IMG/VR virus record: IMGVR_UViG_3300030060_003833
Span: 13,457-48,651 of that record
DNA length: 35,195 nt
Origin: a virus
Direction: 5' to 3' (one strand)
Shown: in pieces, positions 18,716-27,894 of the stretch
How the letters are laid out: each line of letters starts with the position of its first letter
Position numbering within the stretch: position 1 is the stretch's first letter
Made by a program: the position numbers and the translations under genes
The notes under the pieces: model-generated
The model's input: the letters and a program-made list of their open reading frames with translations, nothing else
Told to the model about the DNA's origin: nothing
The model's database searches: none

Positions 18716-19714
18716 ATGGAAGATAAAAGAGCCTTAAAATATTTTGAAAACATGCCTTATGGTGACGACGCAAAGTCATCAGAAATACATGGTCGTGCTA
18801 ATCAAAAAATAATAAACGACATGGTTGAAGGTTTAGTTAGTGAGTATGATCAAGCTATGATGTTAGGTGATAAAGCTGGCGCATCAAGATACAACAAAGC
18901 AATTAAAAAAATAGCTTTTGATTTAGATCAGCTAAAAGAGTTAAAAAAAGAATTTGCTACTTATTACGGCGGTGGTACTGGTGGTAAAAAATTATTTTCT
19001 AATTACACTAACTTAAAAGAGTTTGATATACCTTTTTGGTTAGAGGGTGGTTTAATAAGTTTTGACGAATCTTTAGAGATGCAATTATCAGTTCCAGATG
19101 CTAGTGATCCAAAAAAACAAATAGTAAAAAGAATACAAGATATTACAGAAGACTGGGTCGTAAAAGGAACTCAAGAAGCTGAGTATATGAGGTATCAGCA
19201 AGACGCTATAAAACAAAGAAATGAAGTTGGTAGGCCATTAGATTTTGATGTTGATTTTGTTGTTGATAATTTATTACAAAATGAGGCTGGTTGGAAAATA
19301 TTTGTGTCTGATAAAATAGGTGGTAGATATTTTTTACAAGATTATTTAATTGAAAATAAAGATAAAATAATGAATGGTGAAATACCTCAAAACATGTTAC
19401 ACCCAGACTCTTTTGATCCAAACACAGACACAAGACTACATAAGTATTTTGCTAATAGAATAAAAAAATCTTTTGATCCAAACTACAAGTCTATTGATGA
19501 GCTAACGCAAGACGAAGAATTAAAAGCTAGAAAACCTACTGTTAAAGAAAATATTGATCACGAAAACTTAGTTGCTAAAGCAAAGAAAAACAATGAGCCA
19601 ATAGAAGAGCTTAGCCAAGTTACTAGTGACGTTAAGCCACCTGTTAATAGAAATGCAAAACAAATAGTTGATGATTTAATACAAAACCAAGTAAACAAAA
19701 GCCAAAACGCTTAA
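18716..19714 (+). CDS. Predicted internal virion-associated protein, function unknown
   Basis: This 332-residue protein lies 13 bases after the SPAK protein and 3 bases before the 2492-aa gene. Residues 1-85 are helical and charged (RALKYFENMPYGDDAKSSEI, KIINDMVEGLVSEYDQAMM). A short glycine loop (YGGGTGGKK) precedes an aromatic segment (FDIPFWLEGGLISFDESLEM). Residues 140-250 are helical, and the end (260-332) is a charged, probably disordered tail. There is no signal peptide, membrane segment or catalytic motif. Its place between two likely cargo proteins suggests it is packed in the virion or forms a complex with them. I do not recognise a named family. Confidence 0.5.
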   Translation: MEDKRALKYFENMPYGDDAKSSEIHGRANQKIINDMVEGLVSEYDQAMMLGDKAGASRYNKAIKKIAFDLDQLKELKKEFATYYGGGTGGKKLFSNYTNLKEFDIPFWLEGGLISFDESLEMQLSVPDASDPKKQIVKRIQDITEDWVVKGTQEAEYMRYQQDAIKQRNEVGRPLDFDVDFVVDNLLQNEAGWKIFVSDKIGGRYFLQDYLIENKDKIMNGEIPQNMLHPDSFDPNTDTRLHKYFANRIKKSFDPNYKSIDELTQDEELKARKPTVKENIDHENLVAKAKKNNEPIEELSQVTSDVKPPVNRNAKQIVDDLIQNQVNKSQNA

Positions 19715-19717
19715 AAT

Positions 19718-22700
19718 ATGGAGGAAGAATTACTAGAAATAATGCGACCCTACATAGAGTCTGGCGAGTACGACAGAGATGAACTTGAAAATATTTTTCA
19801 AAAAGAATATCAAAAAGTACAACACAAGGCTAAGGTAGAGTATCAAGAAGAATATAATAAAATATACAAACAAGAGCTAGAAAAGCTTAATCCGCTAGAA
19901 AGGTTTGGTGTACAGTTAAGTAATGTTTTTGAAAAAAACGTTGAGATTGGTTTGCCAGTAGCATTTAAAAGTACACAAGTTTATTTAGGAGATTTAATAA
20001 ATAAAGTAGACCCTACCGGTGGTAAAGTAATGGACTTTATAGCTAGTGGAGGTGATGTTAATGAACTTGCTGATGATAATGATATTGGCGATGTTTACGA
20101 TGAGTTTTTGATAGAAAAACAAAATGAGTTATATAATTTAAGAGAAAAATCATCTAATTTATACACTGGTGAAGGTGTTATTGGTGGTTTTAAAGAAGGC
20201 GATGTTGTAGATATTGCTTCTGGTGTTGGTAACGCTGTAGTAAGCACTTTAACTACTGTTGTTCCAGCTTATTTTACTAGAGGGGCTAGTTTACCAGCTC
20301 AAATAATAGCGCCAATGTACACTGAGTTTAACGCAGAAAAAGCTAAATCGTTATATCCTGATGATGATTTTGAAACTCAAATGCGTAAGCTTTATGAAAA
20401 CGGTGAAGACAATATGACAATACCAACTGTTTTAGGTGTTGGTGCTACCGCTTTAGAATATGTAGGTGTTAAAGGTATAACTAATTCAATAATGAACCGA
20501 GCTCGTACCGCTGGTGCTAAAAGGTTTGTACAGTATTTAAGGACTGGTAATAGAGAGGGTGCTACAGAATTTTTTCAGTATGGTATAGAAAACTTAAATA
20601 AATCATTAGCACAAGGAAATGACTACCAAACCGCTGTAGAAGAAAGCGTAAAATCTATGTTTTCTCAAGAAGGATTTGAGAGTTTTGTACAAGGTTTTAT
20701 TGGTGGTACTATCGTATCAGGTGCTGGTAGAGAAACAAACCTAGCTTTTAGAGATGACAATGATAATATAAGAATAAATGAATATATAAACAATATAGGT
20801 GATTTACAGCAAGAAAAGTTAAAAGCGCACACTCCAGAAACTAAAAGTTTTATTGACGAAGAAATAAAAAAGCAAGAAAAAGAGTTTAAAGATTACGTTA
20901 AAAGTGTTAGGAAAAAATCTACATATATAACAGAACAAGAAGGTAATGACATAATTCAAGCTTATGAAAACAAAAAATCTTATGCGTCACAAATAGAAGG
21001 CTTGAAAAGCCAGTTAGATAAAAAAATAATAACTGAAAAACAATATAGCTACGCTACGCAACGTTTAAACGAAAATATAAAATTAGAAAACGAAAAAGTT
21101 AATTTTATTAAAAACGAAGCTAATAAAAAAATGCTTAACGATGATGTTAGAACTTTTGTTGAGCCACTTAGTAGAACTAACGGCTTAAATATAAATGTTG
21201 TTTCTCAAGAGTCAGATTTTTTAACACAAGTTAACCAAAGATTAGAAGCGTTAGGTAAAAAACAATACACAGCAGAGCAGTTGCAAAATGTTGACGGTTT
21301 AATATTAGGTAAAGATATTTTAATAAATGAAACTGTTGCTGCTAGAAACAATGCCGTAACAACTGGTTCACACGAGGTTTTACATGCTATTGTTAGATCT
21401 TCACTTAGAGGTGAGACTGTAAGAACTATTACAGACAAAATTACAGGCGCTACTGTTGAAACTACTTTAACAAAAGAAGGTGAGCAGATATTAAGAGATT
21501 TTAAAGATAGTTTAACTGACAAAGAATTAAGCGTTGTACAGGAAAGAATAGACAATAACTATAGATATAACGAAGATGGTAGTGAAAAAGCTTTTGTAGA
21601 ATATGCTGAAGAATATATAACTGCTTACGGTGACGCTCAGTTAAAAGGTAATTTGCAAGACGGTATTATTACTAAGCTTAAAAACTTTTTTCAAAGATTA
21701 ATAAACGGTAAAAACACTGGATATAAAAATTTAAATTTTAAAACTGGTGATGATGTTAGGAACTTTTTAAAAGAATATGTTTCTGATAGAAAAAAAGGTA
21801 AGCTTAGAAACCAGTTTGTTGATATGATAGATGTTGGTTTAGCTGAACCAGGTGAAGTACAATTATCTAAAACTAGAGATTTAAATGACGAACAAAAAGA
21901 AGATTTAGTAAATAAATATGGTAAAAAGTTTACTTCTAAAGAAAAAACAGGTGGTGACACTATAAACTTTGAAGACTTAGGTGGTAATGCTTATTGGCAG
22001 GTATATGGTAAAGACGTTGCTGAATTAATACAAAAACAAGGTTTGTTAGATGGTCTTATATTAGCAAAGCCACATAAAGGTATTAGTGATAAAGACTTTT
22101 TAAATACAACTTACGCAGAATTATTACCGCACATAAAAAACTATAAACCAGAAAGAAAAAATCCAAACGGTCTTTTTGGGTGGATAAATCCACAAATAGG
22201 TAATAAGGCTACACAAGCTTTTAATGATTTAACAAAAGGTGAAATACAAGCGCCTACGGTTCCAGTTGGACAAACGACTAAAGAAGGTGATATAAAAGTA
22301 CAAGTAGCTGCAGAAAAAGACACTGCTTTAGAAGACTTTGAAAAAATGGACATGTCTCTTGATGCTCAAAGAAAAAGAGAGGCTGATAAAAACAAAAAAC
22401 AAAAAGTAAGAAAAAGTAAACTTAGAAAATCACTAGGTATTAAAGATGATAGTGATCTTTATAATACGATAAAAAACTCAGCAAGACTAAGTTTAATATT
22501 AGCTTATCAAAAAACAAGAGGCATAAAAGATAAAAAGCAAAGAGCAGAAAAAATAGCTGATATGATAGCTAGTGAGTATGCTGGTGAAATAAAAGGAGTA
22601 AGATCAGGTAAATACACAGAGTTATTTAAAAAAGTAAAAGACGTTTTAGGCGTTGAAAAAAATTATTTTAAAACACTAAAAGAAAATAAAGACGCAATAT

Positions 22701-25700
22701 TAGAAACTGTTTTTACTTCTGATCTTGTTAAACTAGAAAGAAAGGTTCCTGACAGTGAAAAAGTTTTAATTGAAAAAGTAAAAAAAGTAACTTCACAAGA
22801 AGAAGGTTTAAGGCTAGTTAAACAAAACTTACTACCTAAAGAAGACTTGAAAAAGCTTCAAGAAGGAAAGAGCGTTTTTCAATACAACAGAAAACAAACT
22901 ACTCCAGATCAATGGATAGGTTTTTTTGATAAACCGTTAAAAATACAAAGAACAGACGAAAAAACAGGTGAAACTTTTGAAGTTAGATCTGGTTTAAAAG
23001 GCACAAGAAAAGATGGTATATCAAAGTACATATCAAAAGGTTTAGTGTTTGATGCTTTGTTAGAGGTTAGACAAGAGCCAGAAGTTAAAAAATTATTAAC
23101 CGAAGAGTTTGAAGCAGAACTTGATATAGTTGATTTAGCCGCTAAAATAGATAGAGATATTGATGTACAGCTTTCTAAAAGCTATTATAACTCTCAACTT
23201 CAATTAACAGAGTTACAATATCGTAAAAAACCTTTAGCCGCGTTACAAGGTAAAATACAAGAAATAGAAAAACGTATACAAAACAATGAAGACGTTGATG
23301 AGTCAGAGTTGTACATGTATAACAACGGTATACTACAGGATATGCAAGCTGCTTTTGAAAATGATTTGCCACCAAAAGTGGTTTATGATATTATAATACG
23401 AAAGCTACCGCCTACAAGAGAGTCGCTTACAGCGGATTTTAGTAGTTTAGAAAACTTTGTTAGATTTATTAAGAATACAACAATGCCTCAAGTTAGAAAA
23501 ATAGGTTTTGAAGTTTCTAAAAAATATTTACAACAGTTAACTGAAAACACAAATGACACTGAAAAAGTTAGAATAATAAATGAATACTTAAAAAATATAG
23601 GTAGATCAACTAGAAGTGGTATGATTGATGGTCTTACTACTAATAGAATATTTATAGAAAGAGTATTAAAACCTTTGTTTGGTGATGAGGTTGATGGTTT
23701 TGTTAACAAAAACTATCAATTACAAAAGGTTAAAGATGGTGAGATAATTGTTTATAATCAAGATGGTAACTTTGTACCAGTGCCTATGTATGAAAACATA
23801 GAGAATATTAAAAACAATGTTAGAGATAATCAAGATTTAGCCAATTTAGTAAACGAGCAAGCTGTTGATGCTAGAACATATTTACAAAATATATTAGACT
23901 CTAATTTAAGTACGGCTGAAAAATTAGCTATAGTAGATTTAATGTCTCTTGATCAAAGAGGTACTATAAGAAAAATGTATAAGTTAGGTGTAAAAATTAA
24001 CAAAGACTCTAATTTACCACCAGGTACACCAACCTTAACATCAAAAGACTTAGTATTAGAACATGAGATAACTGTGTCTGATATGGTTAATCAAATACAA
24101 AATACTATTAAAGGTAAATCAAGTCAAGCTGAATTAAATCAATATATTGAATCAGCTTATGTACATGTATTACCTAAAGAAATAGATGTTGTTTTAAATA
24201 AAGCTGGTTTAAAGTTTAAAGGTGGCCGTACAAGATATACTTACAACGCTGATGTTGTTAACTTTTTTGCTGAGCAATACGAGCGGGGAGTTATAGAGTC
24301 TTTACCTGAAAATTTATTTACTGCTTTTAATAATCAAAATTTAGAAGAAGCTCATTTATTTTCAAAGTCTGTTAATAATCCAAACAAAGGTATTACTATA
24401 CTAGACTTTGATGATACTTTAGCTACAACAAAATCTTTAGTCAGATATACAAAACCAGACGGTACTACTGGTACTTTAACACCAGAGCAATACGCTAGTA
24501 CTTACGAAAGTTTGTTAGGACTTGGTTACAAGTTTGATTTTTCTGAGTTTAATAAAGTTGTTGATGGTAAACCAGCTCCTTTATTAAACAAAGCTAAGAA
24601 GCTTGCTAGTAAGTTTGGTACTAAAGACATGTTTATATTAACAGCTAGACCTCAAGCATCTGCTCCTGCAATAAAAAGATTTTTAAAAGAAAATGGTTTA
24701 GATATACCATTAAAAAACATAACAGGTCTTGGTAACTCAACAGCTGATGCTAAAGCATCTTGGGTTTTAAACAAAGCCAAAGAAGGTTATAATGATTTTT
24801 ATTTTGCTGATGACGCAATACAAAATGTAGAAGCTGTACAAAATATGTTAAACCAGTTTGATGTTAAATCAAAAGTACAACAAGCTAGAGTTGATTTTAG
24901 TAAAAGTAAAATGAGTAATTATTTTAACGCTATATTAAGAGATGTTTCTGGTGTTGATCGTTTAAAAATATTTAGTGCTGCAGAAGCAGCCAAAAAAGGT
25001 GAGACTAAGGGTCAGTTTAGATTTTTTATACCGCCTAACCATGAAGATTTTAGAGGTTTATTATACAACTTTATGGGTAAAGGTGAAAGAGGTAATAGAC
25101 ACATGAGGTTTTTTGAAACAACATTATTAAAACCTTTAAATGAAGCTTATAGACGTTTAAATAATCATAGGCAGTCTATATCAGTTAATTATAAAGCACT
25201 AAGAAAAAGGATGCCTGATACGGTAAGTATATTAAATAAAAACTTACCTAATAGTAGTTTTACTTTTGAAGATGCCGTAAGGGTTTATTTGTTTAACAAA
25301 GCTGGTTTTAAAATACCTGGGTTAGACAGCAATCAACAAGTTGCACTTATAAACGTTGTAAATTCTCAAGCTAGTTTAAAACAGTACGCTGATATGATAA
25401 GTAAAATATCTACTGTTAAACAAGGTTATGTAAAACCTACAGAAAACTGGCAAGTTGGTAGTATAAGACTTGATTTATTAGATGCTACAAACAGAGTTGG
25501 TAGAAAAAAGTTTTTTAATGAGTTTATAGAAAACTCTAACATTATATTTTCAAGAGATAATTTAAACAAAATAGAAGCTATATACGGTAGAGATTTTAGG
25601 TTAGCATTAGAAGATGTATTAGAAGCTACCATAACAGGTAATAACAGGCCTATTAGTCAAAACAAAGCTGTTAATAGATGGTTAGACTGGGTTAATGGTT

Positions 25701-27196
25701 CTGTAGCCGCAACAATGTTCTTCAACGCAAGATCAGCTATACTACAGCAGTTATCTTTTGTTAACTTTTTAAACTTTGGTGATAACAATATATTTAAAGC
25801 TTCAGCTAGGTTTGCAGATCAAGGACAGTTTTGGAGTGATTTTTCTAAGTTGTTTAACTCTAACTTTTTAAAACAAAGACGTTCTGGTGCTGCTTTTGAT
25901 GTTAATGCTAACGAAATAGCTACAGAAGTCGCTAAACCTAAAACAATGTCTGGTAAAGTTAGAGCTGCATTAAAACATTTATTAGATTTAGGTTTTTTAC
26001 CTACGCAGCTTGGTGATAGTTTTGCTATAGCAATTGGTGGTGCTAGTTTTTATAGAAACAGAATTAATTCATACATAAAAGACGGTTTAAGTAAAAAAGA
26101 AGCAGAATCAAAAGCTTTTTTAGATTTTCAAACTGTAGCAGAAGAAACACAGCAGTCAGCTAGACCTGATATGGTTTCGCAGTTACAACGTTCTATACTT
26201 GGTAGATGGATATTTGCTTTTCAAAATGTAACATCACAATATGCTAGAATAGTTAAAAAATCTTATTCTGATTTAACAAATAGAAGAATATCAAAAGGTT
26301 ACAAAGATCAAGGAGCTAGTGACACCGCTAATATATCTAGAATAATATATTATGGTGCTGCTCAAAGTATTATATTCTATGGTTTGCAGCAAGCTATATT
26401 TGCTGCTATGTTTGAAGACGACGAAGAAGAAGACAAGAAAAATGAAAAATTCTTTAAAACAAAAAAAGATAGAATTTTATATGGCACTATAGACAGTTTG
26501 TTAAGAGGTTCTGGTTTACCTGGTGCTGTAATTTCTACATTAATGAATTACACTAGAAAACGTGTTGAAAATGCTAAAAGTGACTCTTGGTTTAAAACAC
26601 CTGCTTGGCCAGAGTTATTACAAATAGCTCCACCTATAGGTATAAAGGTTAGAAAACTAACTAGTAGTGAAAATACTGAAAAGTGGAATAAAGAAGTTAT
26701 GAAGTATATGAGCAAGTGGGACATAGATAATCCACTGTGGGACGCTGTAAGTAGTGGTGTTGAAGGTCTTACTAATGTACCTATTAACAGACTTTATAGA
26801 AAAGTACAAAACTTAAAAGCTGCTTTTGACAGTGAAAACGCTTGGTGGCAAAGAGTAGCTGTTGGTTTAGGTTGGAGCAGGTGGGATGTTGGTATTGAAA
26901 ATAAAGAAGTAGAAAAAATTAAACAAATAGTAAAATCACCTAAGTTCAAAAACAGTGACGAAATAAAAGAAAATATTAAACTACGTGAAGAAGATGGTAT
27001 TTGCGCAGCTATAAGTAGAAGTGGTAATAGGTGTAAAAACAAAGCTTTGCCAGGTAAAAACTTTTGCACAATACATGATGAAGTTGAACAAAGTGAATCT
27101 GGTGAGCAAAAACAATGTAAAGGTAGAAGAACTAATGGTCAAAGATGTAAAATGATGACTACTTCTAAAAGCGGTTATTGCTACTATCATGATTAA
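19718..27196 (+). CDS. Giant polyvalent internal virion protein (zincin-like, HAD-like, Cys3His knuckles)
   Basis: This 2492-residue protein is modular, like the polyvalent proteins that phages eject with their DNA. Residues 160-335 are Gly/Ala-rich and partly hydrophobic. HEVLH at 552-556, with FVEYAEE at 626-632, is a zincin-type metalloprotease signature. Residues 715-1150 are charged helices. Residues 1552-1724 are a complete HAD-type domain: DFDDTL 1563-1568, ILTAR with Thr1642, Lys1679, and FADD with Asp1698/1699. [LF]SK[ST] motifs at 716-719, 1152-1155, 1548-1551 and 1727-1730 fall at module edges. A hydrophobic segment spans about 2206-2232, then an acidic loop. The C terminus has two Cys-x9-Cys-x10-Cys-x2-His knuckles (2429-2453, 2467-2491). 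Likely work: cross the envelope at infection and deliver enzymes. Chemistry of each module is inferred. It starts 3 bases after the previous stop. Confidence 0.7.
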   Translation: MEEELLEIMRPYIESGEYDRDELENIFQKEYQKVQHKAKVEYQEEYNKIYKQELEKLNPLERFGVQLSNVFEKNVEIGLPVAFKSTQVYLGDLINKVDPTGGKVMDFIASGGDVNELADDNDIGDVYDEFLIEKQNELYNLREKSSNLYTGEGVIGGFKEGDVVDIASGVGNAVVSTLTTVVPAYFTRGASLPAQIIAPMYTEFNAEKAKSLYPDDDFETQMRKLYENGEDNMTIPTVLGVGATALEYVGVKGITNSIMNRARTAGAKRFVQYLRTGNREGATEFFQYGIENLNKSLAQGNDYQTAVEESVKSMFSQEGFESFVQGFIGGTIVSGAGRETNLAFRDDNDNIRINEYINNIGDLQQEKLKAHTPETKSFIDEEIKKQEKEFKDYVKSVRKKSTYITEQEGNDIIQAYENKKSYASQIEGLKSQLDKKIITEKQYSYATQRLNENIKLENEKVNFIKNEANKKMLNDDVRTFVEPLSRTNGLNINVVSQESDFLTQVNQRLEALGKKQYTAEQLQNVDGLILGKDILINETVAARNNAVTTGSHEVLHAIVRSSLRGETVRTITDKITGATVETTLTKEGEQILRDFKDSLTDKELSVVQERIDNNYRYNEDGSEKAFVEYAEEYITAYGDAQLKGNLQDGIITKLKNFFQRLINGKNTGYKNLNFKTGDDVRNFLKEYVSDRKKGKLRNQFVDMIDVGLAEPGEVQLSKTRDLNDEQKEDLVNKYGKKFTSKEKTGGDTINFEDLGGNAYWQVYGKDVAELIQKQGLLDGLILAKPHKGISDKDFLNTTYAELLPHIKNYKPERKNPNGLFGWINPQIGNKATQAFNDLTKGEIQAPTVPVGQTTKEGDIKVQVAAEKDTALEDFEKMDMSLDAQRKREADKNKKQKVRKSKLRKSLGIKDDSDLYNTIKNSARLSLILAYQKTRGIKDKKQRAEKIADMIASEYAGEIKGVRSGKYTELFKKVKDVLGVEKNYFKTLKENKDAILETVFTSDLVKLERKVPDSEKVLIEKVKKVTSQEEGLRLVKQNLLPKEDLKKLQEGKSVFQYNRKQTTPDQWIGFFDKPLKIQRTDEKTGETFEVRSGLKGTRKDGISKYISKGLVFDALLEVRQEPEVKKLLTEEFEAELDIVDLAAKIDRDIDVQLSKSYYNSQLQLTELQYRKKPLAALQGKIQEIEKRIQNNEDVDESELYMYNNGILQDMQAAFENDLPPKVVYDIIIRKLPPTRESLTADFSSLENFVRFIKNTTMPQVRKIGFEVSKKYLQQLTENTNDTEKVRIINEYLKNIGRSTRSGMIDGLTTNRIFIERVLKPLFGDEVDGFVNKNYQLQKVKDGEIIVYNQDGNFVPVPMYENIENIKNNVRDNQDLANLVNEQAVDARTYLQNILDSNLSTAEKLAIVDLMSLDQRGTIRKMYKLGVKINKDSNLPPGTPTLTSKDLVLEHEITVSDMVNQIQNTIKGKSSQAELNQYIESAYVHVLPKEIDVVLNKAGLKFKGGRTRYTYNADVVNFFAEQYERGVIESLPENLFTAFNNQNLEEAHLFSKSVNNPNKGITILDFDDTLATTKSLVRYTKPDGTTGTLTPEQYASTYESLLGLGYKFDFSEFNKVVDGKPAPLLNKAKKLASKFGTKDMFILTARPQASAPAIKRFLKENGLDIPLKNITGLGNSTADAKASWVLNKAKEGYNDFYFADDAIQNVEAVQNMLNQFDVKSKVQQARVDFSKSKMSNYFNAILRDVSGVDRLKIFSAAEAAKKGETKGQFRFFIPPNHEDFRGLLYNFMGKGERGNRHMRFFETTLLKPLNEAYRRLNNHRQSISVNYKALRKRMPDTVSILNKNLPNSSFTFEDAVRVYLFNKAGFKIPGLDSNQQVALINVVNSQASLKQYADMISKISTVKQGYVKPTENWQVGSIRLDLLDATNRVGRKKFFNEFIENSNIIFSRDNLNKIEAIYGRDFRLALEDVLEATITGNNRPISQNKAVNRWLDWVNGSVAATMFFNARSAILQQLSFVNFLNFGDNNIFKASARFADQGQFWSDFSKLFNSNFLKQRRSGAAFDVNANEIATEVAKPKTMSGKVRAALKHLLDLGFLPTQLGDSFAIAIGGASFYRNRINSYIKDGLSKKEAESKAFLDFQTVAEETQQSARPDMVSQLQRSILGRWIFAFQNVTSQYARIVKKSYSDLTNRRISKGYKDQGASDTANISRIIYYGAAQSIIFYGLQQAIFAAMFEDDEEEDKKNEKFFKTKKDRILYGTIDSLLRGSGLPGAVISTLMNYTRKRVENAKSDSWFKTPAWPELLQIAPPIGIKVRKLTSSENTEKWNKEVMKYMSKWDIDNPLWDAVSSGVEGLTNVPINRLYRKVQNLKAAFDSENAWWQRVAVGLGWSRWDVGIENKEVEKIKQIVKSPKFKNSDEIKENIKLREEDGICAAISRSGNRCKNKALPGKNFCTIHDEVEQSESGEQKQCKGRRTNGQRCKMMTTSKSGYCYYHD

Positions 27197-27243
27197 ATAA
27201 GTCAAAAAACAAGTGATTCTATATTAATATAAGTAAATAAAAA

Positions 27244-27522
27244 ATGGCCAAACAATTAAATGAAGATACTAGCTTTAAAATAAGCATAAAAACTTTAGGT
27301 GGTATAGCTGCTTTAATAGCTACTCTAGTAGGTATGTGGTTTACTTTGCAAGCCGATATTGCAGAAGCAAAAGAATTACCAGAACCATTACCACCAGATG
27401 TTACGCGTATGGAGTTTGATATGAAAGATCAAATGATAAGACAAACTATTATGACCACGCAAGAAGATGTTCAAGAAATTAAAAAGTCTATTGAAAAAAT
27501 AGAAGAAAAACTTTACGAATAA
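27244..27522 (+). CDS. Small membrane protein, candidate holin
   Basis: This 92-residue protein has a short charged N terminus, one strong transmembrane segment (about 17-36, GGIAALIATLVGMWFTLQ), a Pro-rich acidic hinge (LPEPLPPD) and a C-terminal coiled coil (about 58-90). Its size, single anchor and position after the structural genes suit a holin or an envelope-anchored spanin-like partner. An M15 peptidase gene lies 6 kb downstream. Holins vary too much for a firm call; a membrane anchor for the following thioredoxin-fold protein is an alternative. Its stop overlaps the next start (TAATG), so the two are co-translated. A 47-base A/T-rich gap with no recognisable promoter precedes it. Confidence 0.5.
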   Translation: MAKQLNEDTSFKISIKTLGGIAALIATLVGMWFTLQADIAEAKELPEPLPPDVTRMEFDMKDQMIRQTIMTTQEDVQEIKKSIEKIEEKLYE

Positions 27523-27893
27523 TGAAAGAACAAGATATTAAATGGCCTCAATATATTATCTATACATTAATAATAGTTTTTATGTTAACAGCTCAACTAG
27601 CGTCTTGTCAAAATATTTGTAAAACTGATATATGTGTAGTAGAATTTAACGCTGAATGGAACAAAGCTAATAGTATTGACTGGTTAAACAAACTTAATGA
27701 TTGTGGTGTAAAAAGAATAAATATAGATAAAGGTGACTGGGCTAAAAAATACAATATAGTTGTAGTACCTACAATTATAGTTTTTAATGGTGAAGAAGTA
27801 AAACGCTATCAAGCAGATCTTAGTTTTACCATGTCAGCCACAAGAAAAGAAGTGCAAAATACTATTGATGAAATTATAATGAGCGATTTTTAA
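27522..27893 (+). CDS. Thioredoxin-fold lipoprotein-like protein lacking the CxxC site
   Basis: This 123-residue protein has an N-terminal hydrophobic stretch (11-25) ending in a lipobox-like LASC (Cys29), so it is probably exported and lipid-anchored. The rest follows the thioredoxin pattern: VVEFNAEW strand, helix, INIDKGDWAKKYNIVVVPT with the cis-Pro at 83, then the IIVFNGEEVKRYQ hairpin and a C-terminal helix. Where thioredoxins have WCGPC, this protein has WNKAN (46-50), so both catalytic cysteines are Asn. Redox chemistry at that site is therefore impossible; Cys33, Cys38 and Cys61 remain. Non-catalytic thioredoxin folds usually act in binding or chaperoning. It overlaps the upstream membrane protein by one base and sits one base before the repeat protein. 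Confidence 0.65.
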   Translation: MKEQDIKWPQYIIYTLIIVFMLTAQLASCQNICKTDICVVEFNAEWNKANSIDWLNKLNDCGVKRINIDKGDWAKKYNIVVVPTIIVFNGEEVKRYQADLSFTMSATRKEVQNTIDEIIMSDF

Positions 27894-27894
27894 A

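Noticed and set aside
27197-27243. Promoter before the accessory genes (includes the palindrome tatattaatata)
   Set aside because: No TTTG / TAnnTTTG pair with proper spacing is visible. A 12-base A/T palindrome is expected by chance in DNA this AT-rich.
27522-27893. Active thioredoxin
   Set aside because: The fold pattern is there, but both active-site cysteines are Asn, so the entry is annotated as a non-catalytic thioredoxin fold.
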